64,000 nucleotides of DNA from Sequoia sempervirens. Lineage: Eukaryota; Streptophyta; Pinopsida; Cupressales; Cupressaceae. A program made the position numbers and the translations under genes. Below, piece by piece: positions 12,551 through 23,357 of this stretch. How positions within the stretch are numbered: position 1 is the stretch's first letter; every line of letters starts with the position of its first letter. The notes beneath the pieces are model-generated. The model was given only the letters and a program-made list of their open reading frames with translations. It made no database searches and was not told the DNA's origin. The stretch spans positions 1 through 64,000 of the forward strand of contig VDFB02254849.1 of assembly GCA_007258455.2 (NCBI GenBank). The letters run 5' to 3'.

Positions 12551-13201
12551 TTTTTAGGTCATTTTGTACAACATTAATTCATCTTCAACAAACAAATTCA
12601 AGACTCAAGAGTCAAATATCTTTCACAAGAAGATTTATTAGTTTATCTACAACAAAGTTGAAGCTTTAGGGTAGCAAGTTATGGTTTTTGCAGGTCTTCA
12701 AGCTCACCTTTTATCCAAGATCTCACATTGTAAAGAGTTGATCATGGATGCCTATGGAGAATCATGGAGAAATCTAGGTTGAGGAGATGCAACTAGGCAT
12801 CAATTCAAGCTTAAAGACTTATTTTCAAAGTGATTCCATCTTCCATTTTCTCTCTATTTTCAGCCTAAGGAAGGTTTGCATGTCATTAAGATTCATTTCT
12901 AAAGTGATTTAGTGTATTTTAGAATGAGTCTTGCATCTTTCTAATTCCATTTATGCATCTTATTCTTGCATGTTAGAATAGGGTTGCATCTCACTTTAGA
13001 ATTCCTAGTCTTAGACACACTTAGGGCTAGGGTTTTATGTATATTTTCTCTTTCAAAGTTTAAATATCAACTAGGGGTTTGACCAAGGAAAACCCCCCAT
13101 GAGAAACCAAATTATATTTTGTTTTGTAGGAGTTTCCATCAGATAATAGAGTGCAGATTGAGGGCTTATGTTTCTACTTTAGGATTTGTAGAAAATCCAA
13201 A

Positions 13202-13238
13202 GTGGACTAAGTCACCAACAGTGGCGACTTAGTCCCAC
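13202..13238. repeat. Second ACTAAGTC/GACTTAGT palindrome
   Basis: GTGGACTAAGTC is followed after a short centre by GACTTAGTCCCAC. It is the same motif as at 12396-12429 with a diverged centre. The two copies lie about 800 bp apart in the same LTR-like block. Confidence 0.7.
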
Positions 13239-13890
13239 TGCACTTGTTTGTCAAAATTTTTTGTAGATCTAGATACCCATTTGGCTTAAACAAGTTTCAG
13301 AGCAATTTCCCAAATCTGGGACTAAGTCACCCAACTTCGCATAAGTGTCCCAATTGGCCAGAAAATTAGATTTTCCAGAATTTCAAAGACATTTGCAGTC
13401 TTCATTCCAGCCTCTGTCAGTTTCCAGGTGCACTTTTTTTGTTTAGACTTTCTATCTTGTCCTATATTGCATTTAATTTATCTTTTTGCATATCACAATG
13501 TGTTTTCAATCAATTTGTATTTCATTAGTTTTGCATTAGTATCCAATTCCTTTTATCAATTATTTGCATTTAGGGCATCCTATTTAGACATATTTCAATC
13601 ATACTAGGATTATTCTTTAGTGAACTTACAAGTTTTTGTGGAATACCTTTCTCCTTTTAGGTGAAAAATCCTAGAAGTGTAAGAGAGAAGCCCCTACAAA
13701 AATTTTCTATTCAACAAAAATGCAACATACAAATCCAAATATATACTAATAACCATGTCAAATGAGAGAATAATCTGATATGTACAACTTACCATACAAT
13801 GAATCCAACATCAAATCTCCAAGATCTAATCATCCATAAACTCATAGTATCACCATAGTCAAAGAAACCCATAAATAACTCAGATAAGGA

Positions 13891-14150
13891 AAATAGCAAA
13901 TAAAGAATTCCAAAACAACTCCAAACCTAATCCACTATGTATTTCTATAAACAAGCTTTTCGTTGACTATTCAAAGTCCAAAATCTAACTTCGTATGCAC
14001 AAGATATAACCTCTCGAAGCTCAAAACAAACACCTGACTTACAAAATTCAAAACACTATCAAAACTGTAAAATCTTAGAAAATCACTCACGCCATAGTGT
14101 AGAGAATCAAATCAGGTTTATAATGAGTCCAAGAAGATCAAAAAAGGACT
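13891..14150. other. Unassigned AC-rich spacer
   Basis: The sequence between the minus-strand LTR element remnant and the second LINE holds no gene or motif. Its boundary with the LINE is diffuse. Confidence 0.3.
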
Positions 14151-16921
14151 ATCTGGGCAAAAGTTATGCCCTTTGGAAAAAAGTTGCAATATTTTGGTAT
14201 GAGGCAAAAAATCACCACCCTTGGTGGCTCTTTGGTGGATTCGGCTCTACAACCTCTTGATGGAATTTTGGTCGATGGATCCACTGTGGACAATTGGTGA
14301 TGTCATATCCAAAACCATAAAAATTGATGAGAAGCTTTCAAAAATTCCAAGCAATTTTTCTTTGAATTCTTCTTCTAGGCAATGGTGCCAATCATTGGAG
14401 ATTGATGCGTGAAAGTTCTTTATTTTATCTTGTAGTAGCCAAAAGCATCTAGAAAATAACCACTTGAGCATTGCTCCCCCAAATATCATGAAATGTTGGA
14501 TGGAATAGTCAAAGCCAAGCTTCGTGGAGAAAGTCCAAAAAAATGTAGGTCCTTTGAAATCAACCTTTGTTTCTTGTCCTCTCCCAATTATTCCTTTCTT
14601 GGCTCCCTTTTGAACTTGAACTTGAATGTGGAATTTGAAAAAAATAAAGTCACAAAATCCAATAAGTAGAAGAGAGAAGAATTTTCTCAAGAAAGAGGCC
14701 TCTCCAACATAAAAGAATATTTGTTGAGATTTAAGCAATGTAAGCCTTTTCTTGGGAAGCAATGAAGATCACTCTTTGGAATGTTAGGGGCTTATATGTT
14801 TCTAACAAGCGGTGCATGATAAAACTAATGTTGGTCAATATTATCCTTTTCTAGGAGATAAAACTCAATTCCCATAAGAAAATATTGTCTTCAAACATTT
14901 TCGTGGCTAGATTGGCTTATGCATGGATACTATAGGTTCTACTAGTGGTCTTGGGATATTTAGAATCTCTTGAGGGCTTTAGTTTCCTTCATCCAATATT
15001 ATTCTAATTGGATGTTTTGTAAGGTACACAACACTTCCTTTAGTATTTCATTTCTCATTCTCAATGTATATGGCCCAATAAAGAATGACAAGGTTTTGTT
15101 TTGGGAGGCCCTTCTTTCATTAATTCAATCTCACAAAAATGAGAAGATTATTGTGGGTGGAAATTTCAATGTCATTCTAAACGTGAATGAAAAGGTGGAG
15201 GCATCACTTGTGTGTCTCAATCTTAGAAGGATTTTATGAACTTTATTAATATGGAAGACTTGGTTGACATCCCTCCAAAGAATGGGCTATATGTGTGGAA
15301 CAATAGAAGATCTAGTTTCTCTAATATCATGGAAAGATTAAATTGCTTTCTTGACTATGTGAATTGGCTTAATTCTGGTTGTTTGTTGGAATCTTCCATC
15401 TACCTTATTTCCAGGTTGGATCACTTCCTAATGGATTTTATTATTTTGAAAGATGTCCCCCCAAAGAAAGGCTATTTTACATTTGAAAATATATGGCTCC
15501 AAAGAGAGGACCTCATCGATTCCATCAAATATTGGTGGATTTTAGCTTCGTGTATAAATTTCTTTAAGATGTTTAAGTTTACAAAAGAACTTAGCTACAT
15601 CAAATGAAAATTAAAAGAATGGAATGCTTCCTCATTCAAAAACATCTTCAAGGAAAGGTAAAACACTGAAATGAAACTCAAAGCCTTGAGCAACAAGGTT
15701 CTTCCTCATGGGATGTTTTAAGTAGAATTTTTAAAGGAGAAAAAACTTTTGGCAGAACATGCAAAAATCCTTTCTCGGGAGGAGATTTATTGGAAAACTA
15801 AGTCAAAATGAAATATTTTCACAATTAAACAAAAAAATCATTGATTTTAGAACAAGATAGACTCCATTTTGATTATGAATAGGCGACGATTGAGCTCCAT
15901 TGTGGATATTCAAAATGTGGTGGTGAAGTTCTTTCATTCTCTTTTGGATCTTGAAGTTGGATTTGACATGCTTGCAATGCAACATTTAAATGATCGCATC
16001 TTGCCCATCGTCTCTAATAATGACAATTCCATGTCTTTGGTTCCTTTTTTGGAGGAGGTTAAGAAGGTCACCTTCAAACTTCAACTTGACAAAGGCCTTG
16101 AAACCTAACAACTTTCCCACACTTTTCTACCACAAATGTTGACATTTCATTAGTAGGGATGTTTGGGAAGATGTTGAGGATGCTCAAAAATCAAATAATA
16201 TCCTAAGAGATATAAACAATACACTCATAGCATAAACACCAAAAAAGTAAGAATTCATATATCTTTTATGAATTTTAGGGCCATCTCACTATGCAATGCA
16301 ATAAATAAGATTCTTTCCAAGACCATTGCTAATAGACTTAAGTTGCTTCTCCCAAGCACTATCTTAGTTGAACAAGGTAGATTTACTCTCGATAGAGATA
16401 TAAAAAATGATATCATCATAGTAAATGACATTATGCAATATTTCATTCTCAACTAAGGAGTATGATGATTGAACTAGACATTAATAAGGCCTATGATTGG
16501 ATCTATTGGTGGTTCTTAATCCTTATTCTCAAGAAGTTTGGTTATGATCTTAGATCCACTTGATCTTCAATTACATCTCTTTTGTTAAATTTTTATTCTT
16601 GTCAATGGCTCTCCTTGCAGTTTCTTTGAAATTTTGAATGGTCTTTGTAAGGGTTATCCTCTTTATTCATTTTTATTTGTCATCATGGCTAAGACTCTGG
16701 GAAGAGCCATTAAACATTTAGTGCTAATGTTATTCATTGGGTGGGTATTTGGATTGCTCCAAATATTGATTATGTATCCCATCAATAATTTGCAGATGAT
16801 ATGATTCTATATGGCAAGGAAAATATGGATATGACTTCTAAAGTAAAAAATATGCTAGATTCTTATATTTTAGCATTAGGGTAGTCGATCAACAATGAGA
16901 AATCCAAAAAAAACTCTTTTG
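14150..16921 (+). pseudogene. Second L1-type LINE, 5' part: ORF1 tail, endonuclease, RT
   Basis: The region before 14762 may be ORF1 tail (PLWTIGDVISKTIKIDEKLS is open at 14280-14340). ORF2 begins with ATG at 14762: MKITLWNVRGLYVSNKR, then LF-stop-EIKLNS for LQETKLNS. NVYGPIKNDKVLFWEALLSL and KIIVGGNFNVILNVNEK (15057-15190) are endonuclease blocks. ISRLDHFLMDF and PKKGYFTFENIWLQ follow at 15405-15500. RT blocks are ISLCNAINKILSKTIANRLK (16278-16340), QGRFTLDRDI, LDINKAYDW near 16475 and an intact FADDMILYG at about 16791-16817 preceded by a stop. The copy is cut at 16921 by the CACTA element and resumes at 32218. Stops and frameshifts make it inactive. Confidence 0.85.
16919..16921. other. 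Target-site duplication TTG (left)
   Basis: TTG immediately precedes CACTACTAC and is repeated right after the other end at 32215-32217. A 3-bp duplication is the hallmark of CACTA insertion. Confidence 0.7.
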
Positions 16922-17270
16922 CACTACTACAAATCCCTGTGATTTGCTCCATTTTTTGCTCTGTTTTTGCTTCCACCCACTATTTTAATGTATTTTTTGC
17001 CATTTTTTTGAAAACATCAATGCTATTTATCAGGATGGTGCTATTTTTAGCATTTATTTGCGTTGATAAGGACAAGTAGACACTAATTTTGGCCCTACTT
17101 CATGCTAACATTAGCGCTGCCTTTATCATCAATATTGGCTTCGAGTGTGGCGCCACTGTTAGCACCACATTTGGCTTTGAGATGAGTACCACTTTTAGCT
17201 CTGACTTTAGCTTCGAGTTTAGCTTTAGGTTTAGCGTTGGTTTAGACACCCCTATGTCGAAGAGATTTAT
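16922..17270 (+). repeat. CACTA left subterminal repeats
   Basis: Short degenerate motifs recur: TTTTAGCATTT, ACATTAGCGCTG, GTTAGCACC, TTTTAGCTC, TTTAGCTTC, TTTAGCGTTGG. They resemble the right-end array (inverted at 31980-32200) and serve in this family as binding sites for the element's regulatory transposase subunit. The 66-codon frame here is repeat-driven. Confidence 0.6.
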
Positions 17271-17416
17271 TTATATGTCTCATAAATGATGTAAAATAGT
17301 GAAATGTCAACAAGATATAGGCAAATTGAGGAGAGAATCACTTATGTCACATCGACAAGGTCTATCTACAAGTGCTCGACGAAACACAACTCTTGGATAT
17401 AACAAAGTAATGCTAA

Positions 17417-17861
17417 TGAGACATTAAGATATCAGTAAGATAAATAAGATTGTCTCATCGACACTCCTCAAGTAATGATCAAAAGCATACACTGCTATAC
17501 CACCAGGAAGGTGAGCAACATATGCAGTAGAGCGGTATATAGCAGAAGGGAAGGGAAAAACACTGCCATACTGCAGTGATAATCATGAGTCTCCCCAACA
17601 TGGAAAAGTTACATTGATATATAAATAAATACCGCCAAAGGAAAATATCGATGAGACAGTGGCATATCGGCAAGATATATTAACTTATCTCATCGACACC
17701 AACAACCAATATCAGAGGAACATAAGATCTAATGTTGATGAGACATTGAGATATTGGTAAGACAAATAAGATTGTCTCATGGACACTCTTCAAGTAATGA
17801 TCAAAATAATATATTGCTATACCATCGGGAAGGTGAGCAACATATGCAATAGAGCGGTATA
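17417..17861 (+). repeat. Two direct copies of a 123-bp unit, 322 bp apart
   Basis: Units at 17417-17539 and 17739-17861 share TGAGACATT(A/G)AGATAT, GATTGTCTCATCGACAC-like, CAAGTAATGATCAAAA and GAGCGGTATA blocks. Related TCTCATCGAC words occur between them. They are noncoding internal CACTA sequence or a decayed nested element. Confidence 0.7.
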
Positions 17862-18360
17862 CATTGCAACCCTATAGCAAGAAGCCTTGAGCAAGGCGGT
17901 AGTGTGGTAAACAGTAAAAGGGAAGGGCAAAGCATTGCCATACCATAGCGGATATAATAAGAGATGATGATAGTACGATAATTGTGGAAAAATACAACAA
18001 ATCACATTAGTCACAATCCATTTAAATAAATCATTTGAATATATCCTGCCAAAATACTCTAAAAATTTCGTCGAAATCTTATTTTTAGGCATAGCCTGCC
18101 AAAATGGAGTTTTCATTTTAATAAACATACAATAAAACCTTTTGTTGAAACTTTATTTTCAGGTGTAGCCCTCCAAAATGGAGAATTGTCTTAGTAAAGA
18201 ATGACAGAGAATGGTAAGGAGATGTGCATGATAGGAGGCATAAGATTCATTGTTGTTTATCTCATTCCTACTCTGATCAACAAGGGTTACAATGTTTGCA
18301 CTACTATTTGTAATCTAGGTATTTAATTGACATGTGTTTGCATAATCTCAAATTCCTTCA

Positions 18361-18500
18361 GATGCTTTTGAAGTATCAATGTATCCTATATAGGGTTTAG
18401 AATGACTTATTTTAATTTAAATAAAAAATCAAATGCTTTTAAAGTATCAATGTGTCCTATATAGGATTTAGAATAATTTCTTTCAATTTAAAAAAAAATA
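18361..18500 (+). repeat. Tandem duplication, unit about 75 bp
   Basis: ATGCTTTTGAAGTATCAATG..TCCTATATAGGGTTTAGAAT is repeated at once with a few substitutions and an A-rich spacer. It is noncoding. Confidence 0.7.
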
Positions 18501-20350
18501 AAAATGATGTATTTTCTTGTATTTAGATAATGTGAAGATCTCCTAAATCTTCCCTAGCACATTGTCCTCTTTCACATTGTGTTCATTACTCCAGCTGCTA
18601 GGGTTTTGCATTTGACATCTTTAATATCTTCATGATAGTGGCTTTTAAATATATCTCAATCTTTGCTTTAAGTTCCATAATCCACCTTCAATCTCTTCTA
18701 AGACTGTTGTCTTAAGCTAGACTGCATAGTATGCATATAAATCAAGTCCTTCATACCTACCATTGTTCCAAACCACCACTCACCACCTTGCTTAAAATGT
18801 TGCCTCCATAAGCACAATAGCATGTTTTAAATCATGGTTGCTAGTGATTGACCATTAAGGTCACTACTTTCATCAAGATACAATGAGATTTTTGTCTTCA
18901 AACTTAAGGCATTATGCAAGATAACATTGTGAATTGTTTGTTGTGTACAATTTGATTTTCTTACACATTTATTACTTTGCTAACTGCGTTTAAGACTAGA
19001 TATTGCACCATCAGTTGCACTATCAAACAACTCACTCACTGTCACTTGAAGATTCCTTTCATGAGCATCCTTGTATAAAATCAAACTACGCCCTATAGAC
19101 TACCTACTTACTAATATAGGGGACTCATTATTTCATGGTATTTTGATTTTTATTTAGAAGGGGTTAATATGTGGCATTTTTATGTACAGGAAGAATAGAT
19201 TGTGATGCAACGTTTAGGTATGGATGGTTCAGGAAAAATTGGATTGCTATTGGTGTCATAACCAAGTTGGATTGTACCTTGAGCCGATCTGAAACACTTC
19301 TAGGTGTTTTCTCTCGGTAGCAGAACCTAAGTGTAGGAATTTCCAAATATCTGACAGAGGAAGTTCATATATTATAAATATAAAATCATAAATCTACTTA
19401 TCCAGTTTTTGATCCAACCTAACATCTTTAATATCCAATAGAGAAAGTTTGTACATTCTAAAGATAAATCATAAATCTACTTATCTTTGTACAATCGCTC
19501 ATTTGAATTGTTTCTTTAACATTTTTAGGGTCATGTCCACATACATATCTTCTTCTTTTACTAGTTGAATGCCCAGGCTTTGCATTTTCTCCAATCTCCA
19601 TCTAAAATAATCAACAACATGCATTAATTTATGACTGTGCCTTGAGCCGGTGTGAAACACTTCTAGGTGTTTTTACTCCGAAGCAGAACTTGTGTGTCAA
19701 AATTTCCAAATATCTGACAAAGGATGTTCCTACATTCTAAAGATATATTCTATGAAACATTCCTTATTTTCTATGAAACGGTGTATATATTCTTGTACTT
19801 GTAAATATTCTTTTACTGTTATGTCTATTAAAGAAAACAAAGTTTGAATAAAAAATGCTTCACCCTTTCTTGTAAGCACGAGTATGTGAATTATTGTTTA
19901 AGGAAAAATCTTATAGTGTTTTTTCAGTTTACTAGTTTCAAATCTTCATTTGCTATGTATATAAAATTATATGTGCTCTTTATCTCTATTGACATAAAAT
20001 AGTAATGTCATCGGAATCAGGGTTTTCAATTTCAGCACCATCATTGTCCACACTTTTCATATCCTATTCACTTTTAAGTACAATCATCAAAATTTTATTT
20101 TTATTTCTTGTCCCAATTAATCTTGATTCCTTTCAGCACAACATAGTAGGCCAAGCATGTTAAATTTCAAACATTTTCTTTGCATTTTTTTGTATATATT
20201 ATTTTCTCAATGCATCATTATGTAACAACAATTTCACTTTTGAGATATACAGTAAAAATAAATGAAAGCACATGTTTTCTTTATCAAGGGAAATTTATGA
20301 TGAATACCCTATGTCTTTCAGATAAGTGTGCAAGCAAAATAAGACATAAC
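18500..20350. other. Noncoding CACTA interior
   Basis: AT-rich sequence without recognisable frames. It contains a direct repeat: about 19271-19380 and 19633-19750 share CCTTGAGCCG..TGAAACACTTC and TTTCCAAATATCTGACA, with a partial third tail near 19430-19500. Confidence 0.5.
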
Positions 20351-20353
20351 TAA

Positions 20354-20390
20354 TTGAATTTGATTTTCTACTATACAATTTTTTTTATGT
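20354..20390 (+). repeat. Left target-site duplication of LINE-derived insertion
   Basis: TTGAATTTGATTTTCTACT and the following CAATTTTTTTTATGT recur at 23319-23357 with one substitution and a small indel. A 37-39 bp duplication of this kind fits target-primed reverse transcription. Confidence 0.8.
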
Positions 20391-20721
20391 AGAGGTTGTA
20401 GCAGCTTATCATGGATTAGTTTTGGATAAGAAACAAGGTGTTTCTAAACTATGGATAGAGGGGGACTCTCTTAATGTCATTAATTGTCTCATGATGAAAT
20501 TCCCTCCTTCATGGTCAATTGCCAATTTTATTAATGACTTGATATCTATTATTAAATCTTTTGAGGAGATGAAAATCACACATTTTTTTCCTGAAGTGAA
20601 CATGATAGCTGGTGGGGTTACCAACATGGGAGTGGCTGAGAGATCTGAGTGGGATTCTTTTGAATCACTACCTCTTAATCTAAAGTGTATTTCTAATGAT
20701 GACCAGTTGGCTTGTTTCTAG
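20391..20721 (+). pseudogene. LINE-type RNase H domain (C-terminal part)
   Basis: The frame reads AYHGLVLDKKQGVSKLWIEG, then DSLNVINCLMMK, IANFINDLISIIKSFEEM and HFFPEVNMIAGGVTNMGV before a stop at 20721. This is the reverse-transcriptase-like RNase H fold of plant LINEs (GL...G....EGDS...I, then RE.N..AD..AN.G). The late catalytic Asp position reads G (IAGGV for the usual ADxLA), so the enzyme is probably dead. The N-terminal strand is missing because of 5' truncation. Confidence 0.75.
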
Positions 20722-20978
20722 GTGAGATGTTCTCGGGGAAAGGTTTTTCATTATGATTTTAAGTTGGGTTTTGCATGTCGACCCTTTGCTCTTTCAATTT
20801 CATTATTCTTTCCTTGGTTTTCGTAGAAGGTTGGACTAATAGTTTTGGCAGGGTTACTTGGAATGATAAGCCCACACGTATTTTGGGTATTTGTTGTATT
20901 ATTTTGAGTAGTGCCTGGTTCATTTTACTTTTTCATTTCTTCCAAGTGTTCTTTGGTTTCTGTTTGTTTCCTGTCACT

Positions 20979-23117
20979 ATGGGTGGTGACCGTTGCATAA
21001 TTGAGCCAGGTTCTTGTGAAGAGTTTCAAAAAAATGCTAACATGTGGGAGCACTTGGAATTGGGGGGGTTACTCAATTTATGCAGAGAATTCAATGCCTG
21101 GACCCTGATGTAACAAGTTTCTTTGTGAAAGGATGGAATGGGAGGTCTCTGCATTACCAGGGCATTGAGTTTTGAATTGAAGAGGATTTTATTGTGAAGG
21201 TAACTGATATTTCAGTTGTTGGGAGAAAGCTTTTCAAAGATAGGGGAGCAACTAAGAAGTATTTTGTGAATTTCTTTAAACATGACAAGAGGAAGAAGGT
21301 TAAGAAAATTGGAAGTGAAGGTTATGCTAGGAAGTCCCTGAAGCCACTTTGGAGGGACCTTGTGTTGGCCATTATGCACTACTTCACCCTTGAAGGTAGA
21401 TTCTCTATGGTTTACACTCACCATTTTATGCTCTTAAATCATTTTAGGCATAATATTTCAGTCTCAATTCCTTTTTACCTATTACATTTTATGGATATGA
21501 GTATTGAAGACCATAGAAAGAACCCTAAGAAGGCGGTTCTTCATCAAGGGATTATGTGTTTGATTTTTGCTCATATCAAGCTAAAGTTGATCTCGGTCTC
21601 CCCTAAAACTCTTGGCAAGAAGGAAGTTAAAAATGATGGGTATGAAATAGGCGAATTTGTCGGTGAATGGGTCGGTAGTTCAGAGGAGGAAGAGTCAGAA
21701 TATGAGGATATGTTTGTTGATGAAGGAGGCTCTAAGGAAAGGGATGAGGAATTAGAAGAATGGGGTAAGGGCTATGAGACTAATGTGGAGTTTTGGGAGA
21801 CTATGGATAATTCTATTAGAAAATATTTGAAGGGGAAAACCAAAGGCATGAAGAAAGTTAAAGCTTTAGCCAAAAGGAAAATTAAGGTGGTTGCCCCTGG
21901 TTCTGATGTGAATCTCATGTTGTCTTCTAGAAAAGAGGGTTTAAAGGGTTCTCATCCTATGGGTGATGAGGAAGGGTTGTCATCATGTGGGTGATGTGGA
22001 TCCTTCAAATTTTGATTTTGTTCAGAATGCTTCATTGGGGACCCCTATTCCTAGTAAGGATGGTCTGCTAGAGAGCTCCCCAGTGCAAGGGCTTAAGGTG
22101 CCAGTTAATTTGGGTGGTCAGTTGATTGGCCCTGTTGATATGGGAAACTCTAAGATGGAGGTGAAGCCTAATGAGACTGGCCCCATGGATATGTAGGGGA
22201 TTGATGCAGTTAATTGTTCTCAGGATTTTTCTATTGTGGAGAAGGAAGTGAAGAAGGAACGTCTGGAGGTGTTAGCTAATTTGGAGAATCTGCCAGATAA
22301 GGAGAGGATAAAGGTGGATGTTGTGGATGTTGAGGATTCCCCAATCAATGAAGAGGATGAATAGAATAGGGATTGTTTTGATGCCCCTATTGACTAGGAG
22401 CTGAAGGGTCAGCCTCTGGTTAATTGGGATGAAATTGACATGAATATGTTTTGTAGAATGGACGAAGATGGGATGTGAAACCTACTTTCCTTGGTTAAGT
22501 GGTTATTTTTTGAGGTTAAGGAGCTCAGTATTCAGATGAAAAATTGGCCGAATGTTTGTGTTTCGATGCTAAGAGGTAACCAAAAGGAGCGGGAAATAAA
22601 AGGAAAAGTGAAATCAATGCATATTAAGCTTGATAACCTACTAGTTGATGTTGATCATTTGGGGGTTTCTCACGAGGAAAGAATTTCCTCTTTGGAAGTT
22701 ATTATTAGTAAAATGTTAGAAGACAAAGTGGCAATTCTGGAGGATAAAATGGGAAAGATGTCGGAGGACTTAAAAATGGTGGTCAATATCAACAATAACT
22801 CTTTGAAGACCACTGCTATGGGTCTTTCTGTTCTGAATGAGAAAGTGTTGAATTGAACCAAAAAATAACTTGACTTGAGTAATATGGAGGAAAGGATTGA
22901 AGAGATTAGTGGCTCTTACCTGGTGGAGAAAGTAGAAGCTTCTACTCCTATGTTGAAGAAGGACATGCAAGCGGGTCCATGCCTTAAGATGAGGAGCAAG
23001 TTGAAAAAGAGAGTTGATGTTGTTGTTGAGGAGTTGAAGGATGTTATCAGTATCCATGAGGAGGTCACCAAGGAGAACATGGGATCGACTAATGTTTTAG
23101 ATAATTTGTTATAGCTA
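20979..23117 (+). pseudogene. Plant retroelement ORF of unknown function with C-terminal coiled coil
   Basis: A reading frame starts with MGGDRCIIEPGSCEEF at 20979, shifts once near 21060 (GVTQFMQRIQCLDPDVTSFF), has a stop near 21174, and then runs open as VTDISVVGRKLFKDRGATKK through RKSLKPLWRDLVLAIMHYFT and LEGRFSMVYTHHFMLLNHFR to about 21990. An acidic linker (SEEEESEYEDMF) and charged stretch follow. After more breaks, a heptad-rich tail runs from 22491 to 23114 (LDNLLVDVDHLGVSHEERIS, KMLEDKVAILEDKMGKM). The TLEGRF..VY.HHF.LLNHFRH core matches a family found inside plant transposable elements and annotated only as putative plant transposon protein. Its role is unknown. Confidence 0.55.
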
Positions 23118-23318
23118 GTGCTTCCTCTTTTGGTTCAACAGGTTTGTTGATGTTTTTTGCTTTTGGGTTTGCAAATAGGTTGTTAATGTTCCATCTTATG
23201 TCAACTTTTTGGTTTTTTGGGTTGTTGGGCTTAGTGGTTTAATTTCTCTTGTAGCTTGGTGTCGTTGTAAAGGGTTTCGGGGCCCCTTCAAAACCTATTT
23301 TTCCTTGTCAAAAATTGA

Positions 23319-23357
23319 TTGAATTTGATTTTCTACTGTACAATTGTTTTTTTATGT
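23319..23357 (+). repeat. Right target-site duplication of LINE-derived insertion
   Basis: Second copy of the 37-39 bp duplication at 20354-20390. Confidence 0.8.

Larger units (their letters stand above)
12131..13720 (+). mobile_element. LTR-like block with TATA box and palindromes (possible solo LTR)
   Basis: The composition changes at about 12131 and reverts at about 13720. The block has a promoter-like CCTATAAATATATG at 12538-12550, two palindromic GACTAAGTC..GACTTAGTC motifs and a third half-site. It has no coding potential. I could not establish matching target-site duplications, so solo LTR is a hypothesis. Confidence 0.35.
9461..13890 (-). mobile_element. Gene-less internal region of minus-strand LTR element
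   Basis: About 4.4 kb (some of it apparently a later insertion at 12130-13720) of A/C-rich sequence on + is full of CCATGA and CATGACA words. No gag, protease, integrase or RT motif is visible on either strand, and the longest frames are under 100 codons. The far end (13832-13880) carries a copy of the leader that also follows the LTR at 8769-8817. This is the profile of a non-autonomous large retrotransposon derivative. The LTR expected beyond 13880 is missing. Confidence 0.5.
20391..23318 (+). mobile_element. 5'-truncated LINE-derived insertion carrying RNase H plus a downstream ORF
   Basis: The 2.9 kb between the two target-site copies starts abruptly inside an RNase H domain and ends near CCTTGTCAAAAA, so it was inserted as one unit. 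It contains the RNase H tail, about 250 bp of spacer, and then a long pseudogenised ORF that ends in coiled coil (20979-23117). The 3' tail around 23250-23310 (TTGTAAAGGG..CGGGGCCCC) looks like a LINE 3' end. Having an ORF downstream of RNase H inside one insertion is unusual. Confidence 0.65.

Noticed and set aside
14247..14762. 171-codon minus-strand frame
   Set aside because: It lies antisense to the ORF1/ORF2 junction of a LINE, starts with TTG rather than ATG and has no motif.
17089..17289. 66-codon plus-strand frame with FGFEMSTTFSSDFSFEF repeats
   Set aside because: It is a reading of degenerate CACTA subterminal TTTAGC repeats.
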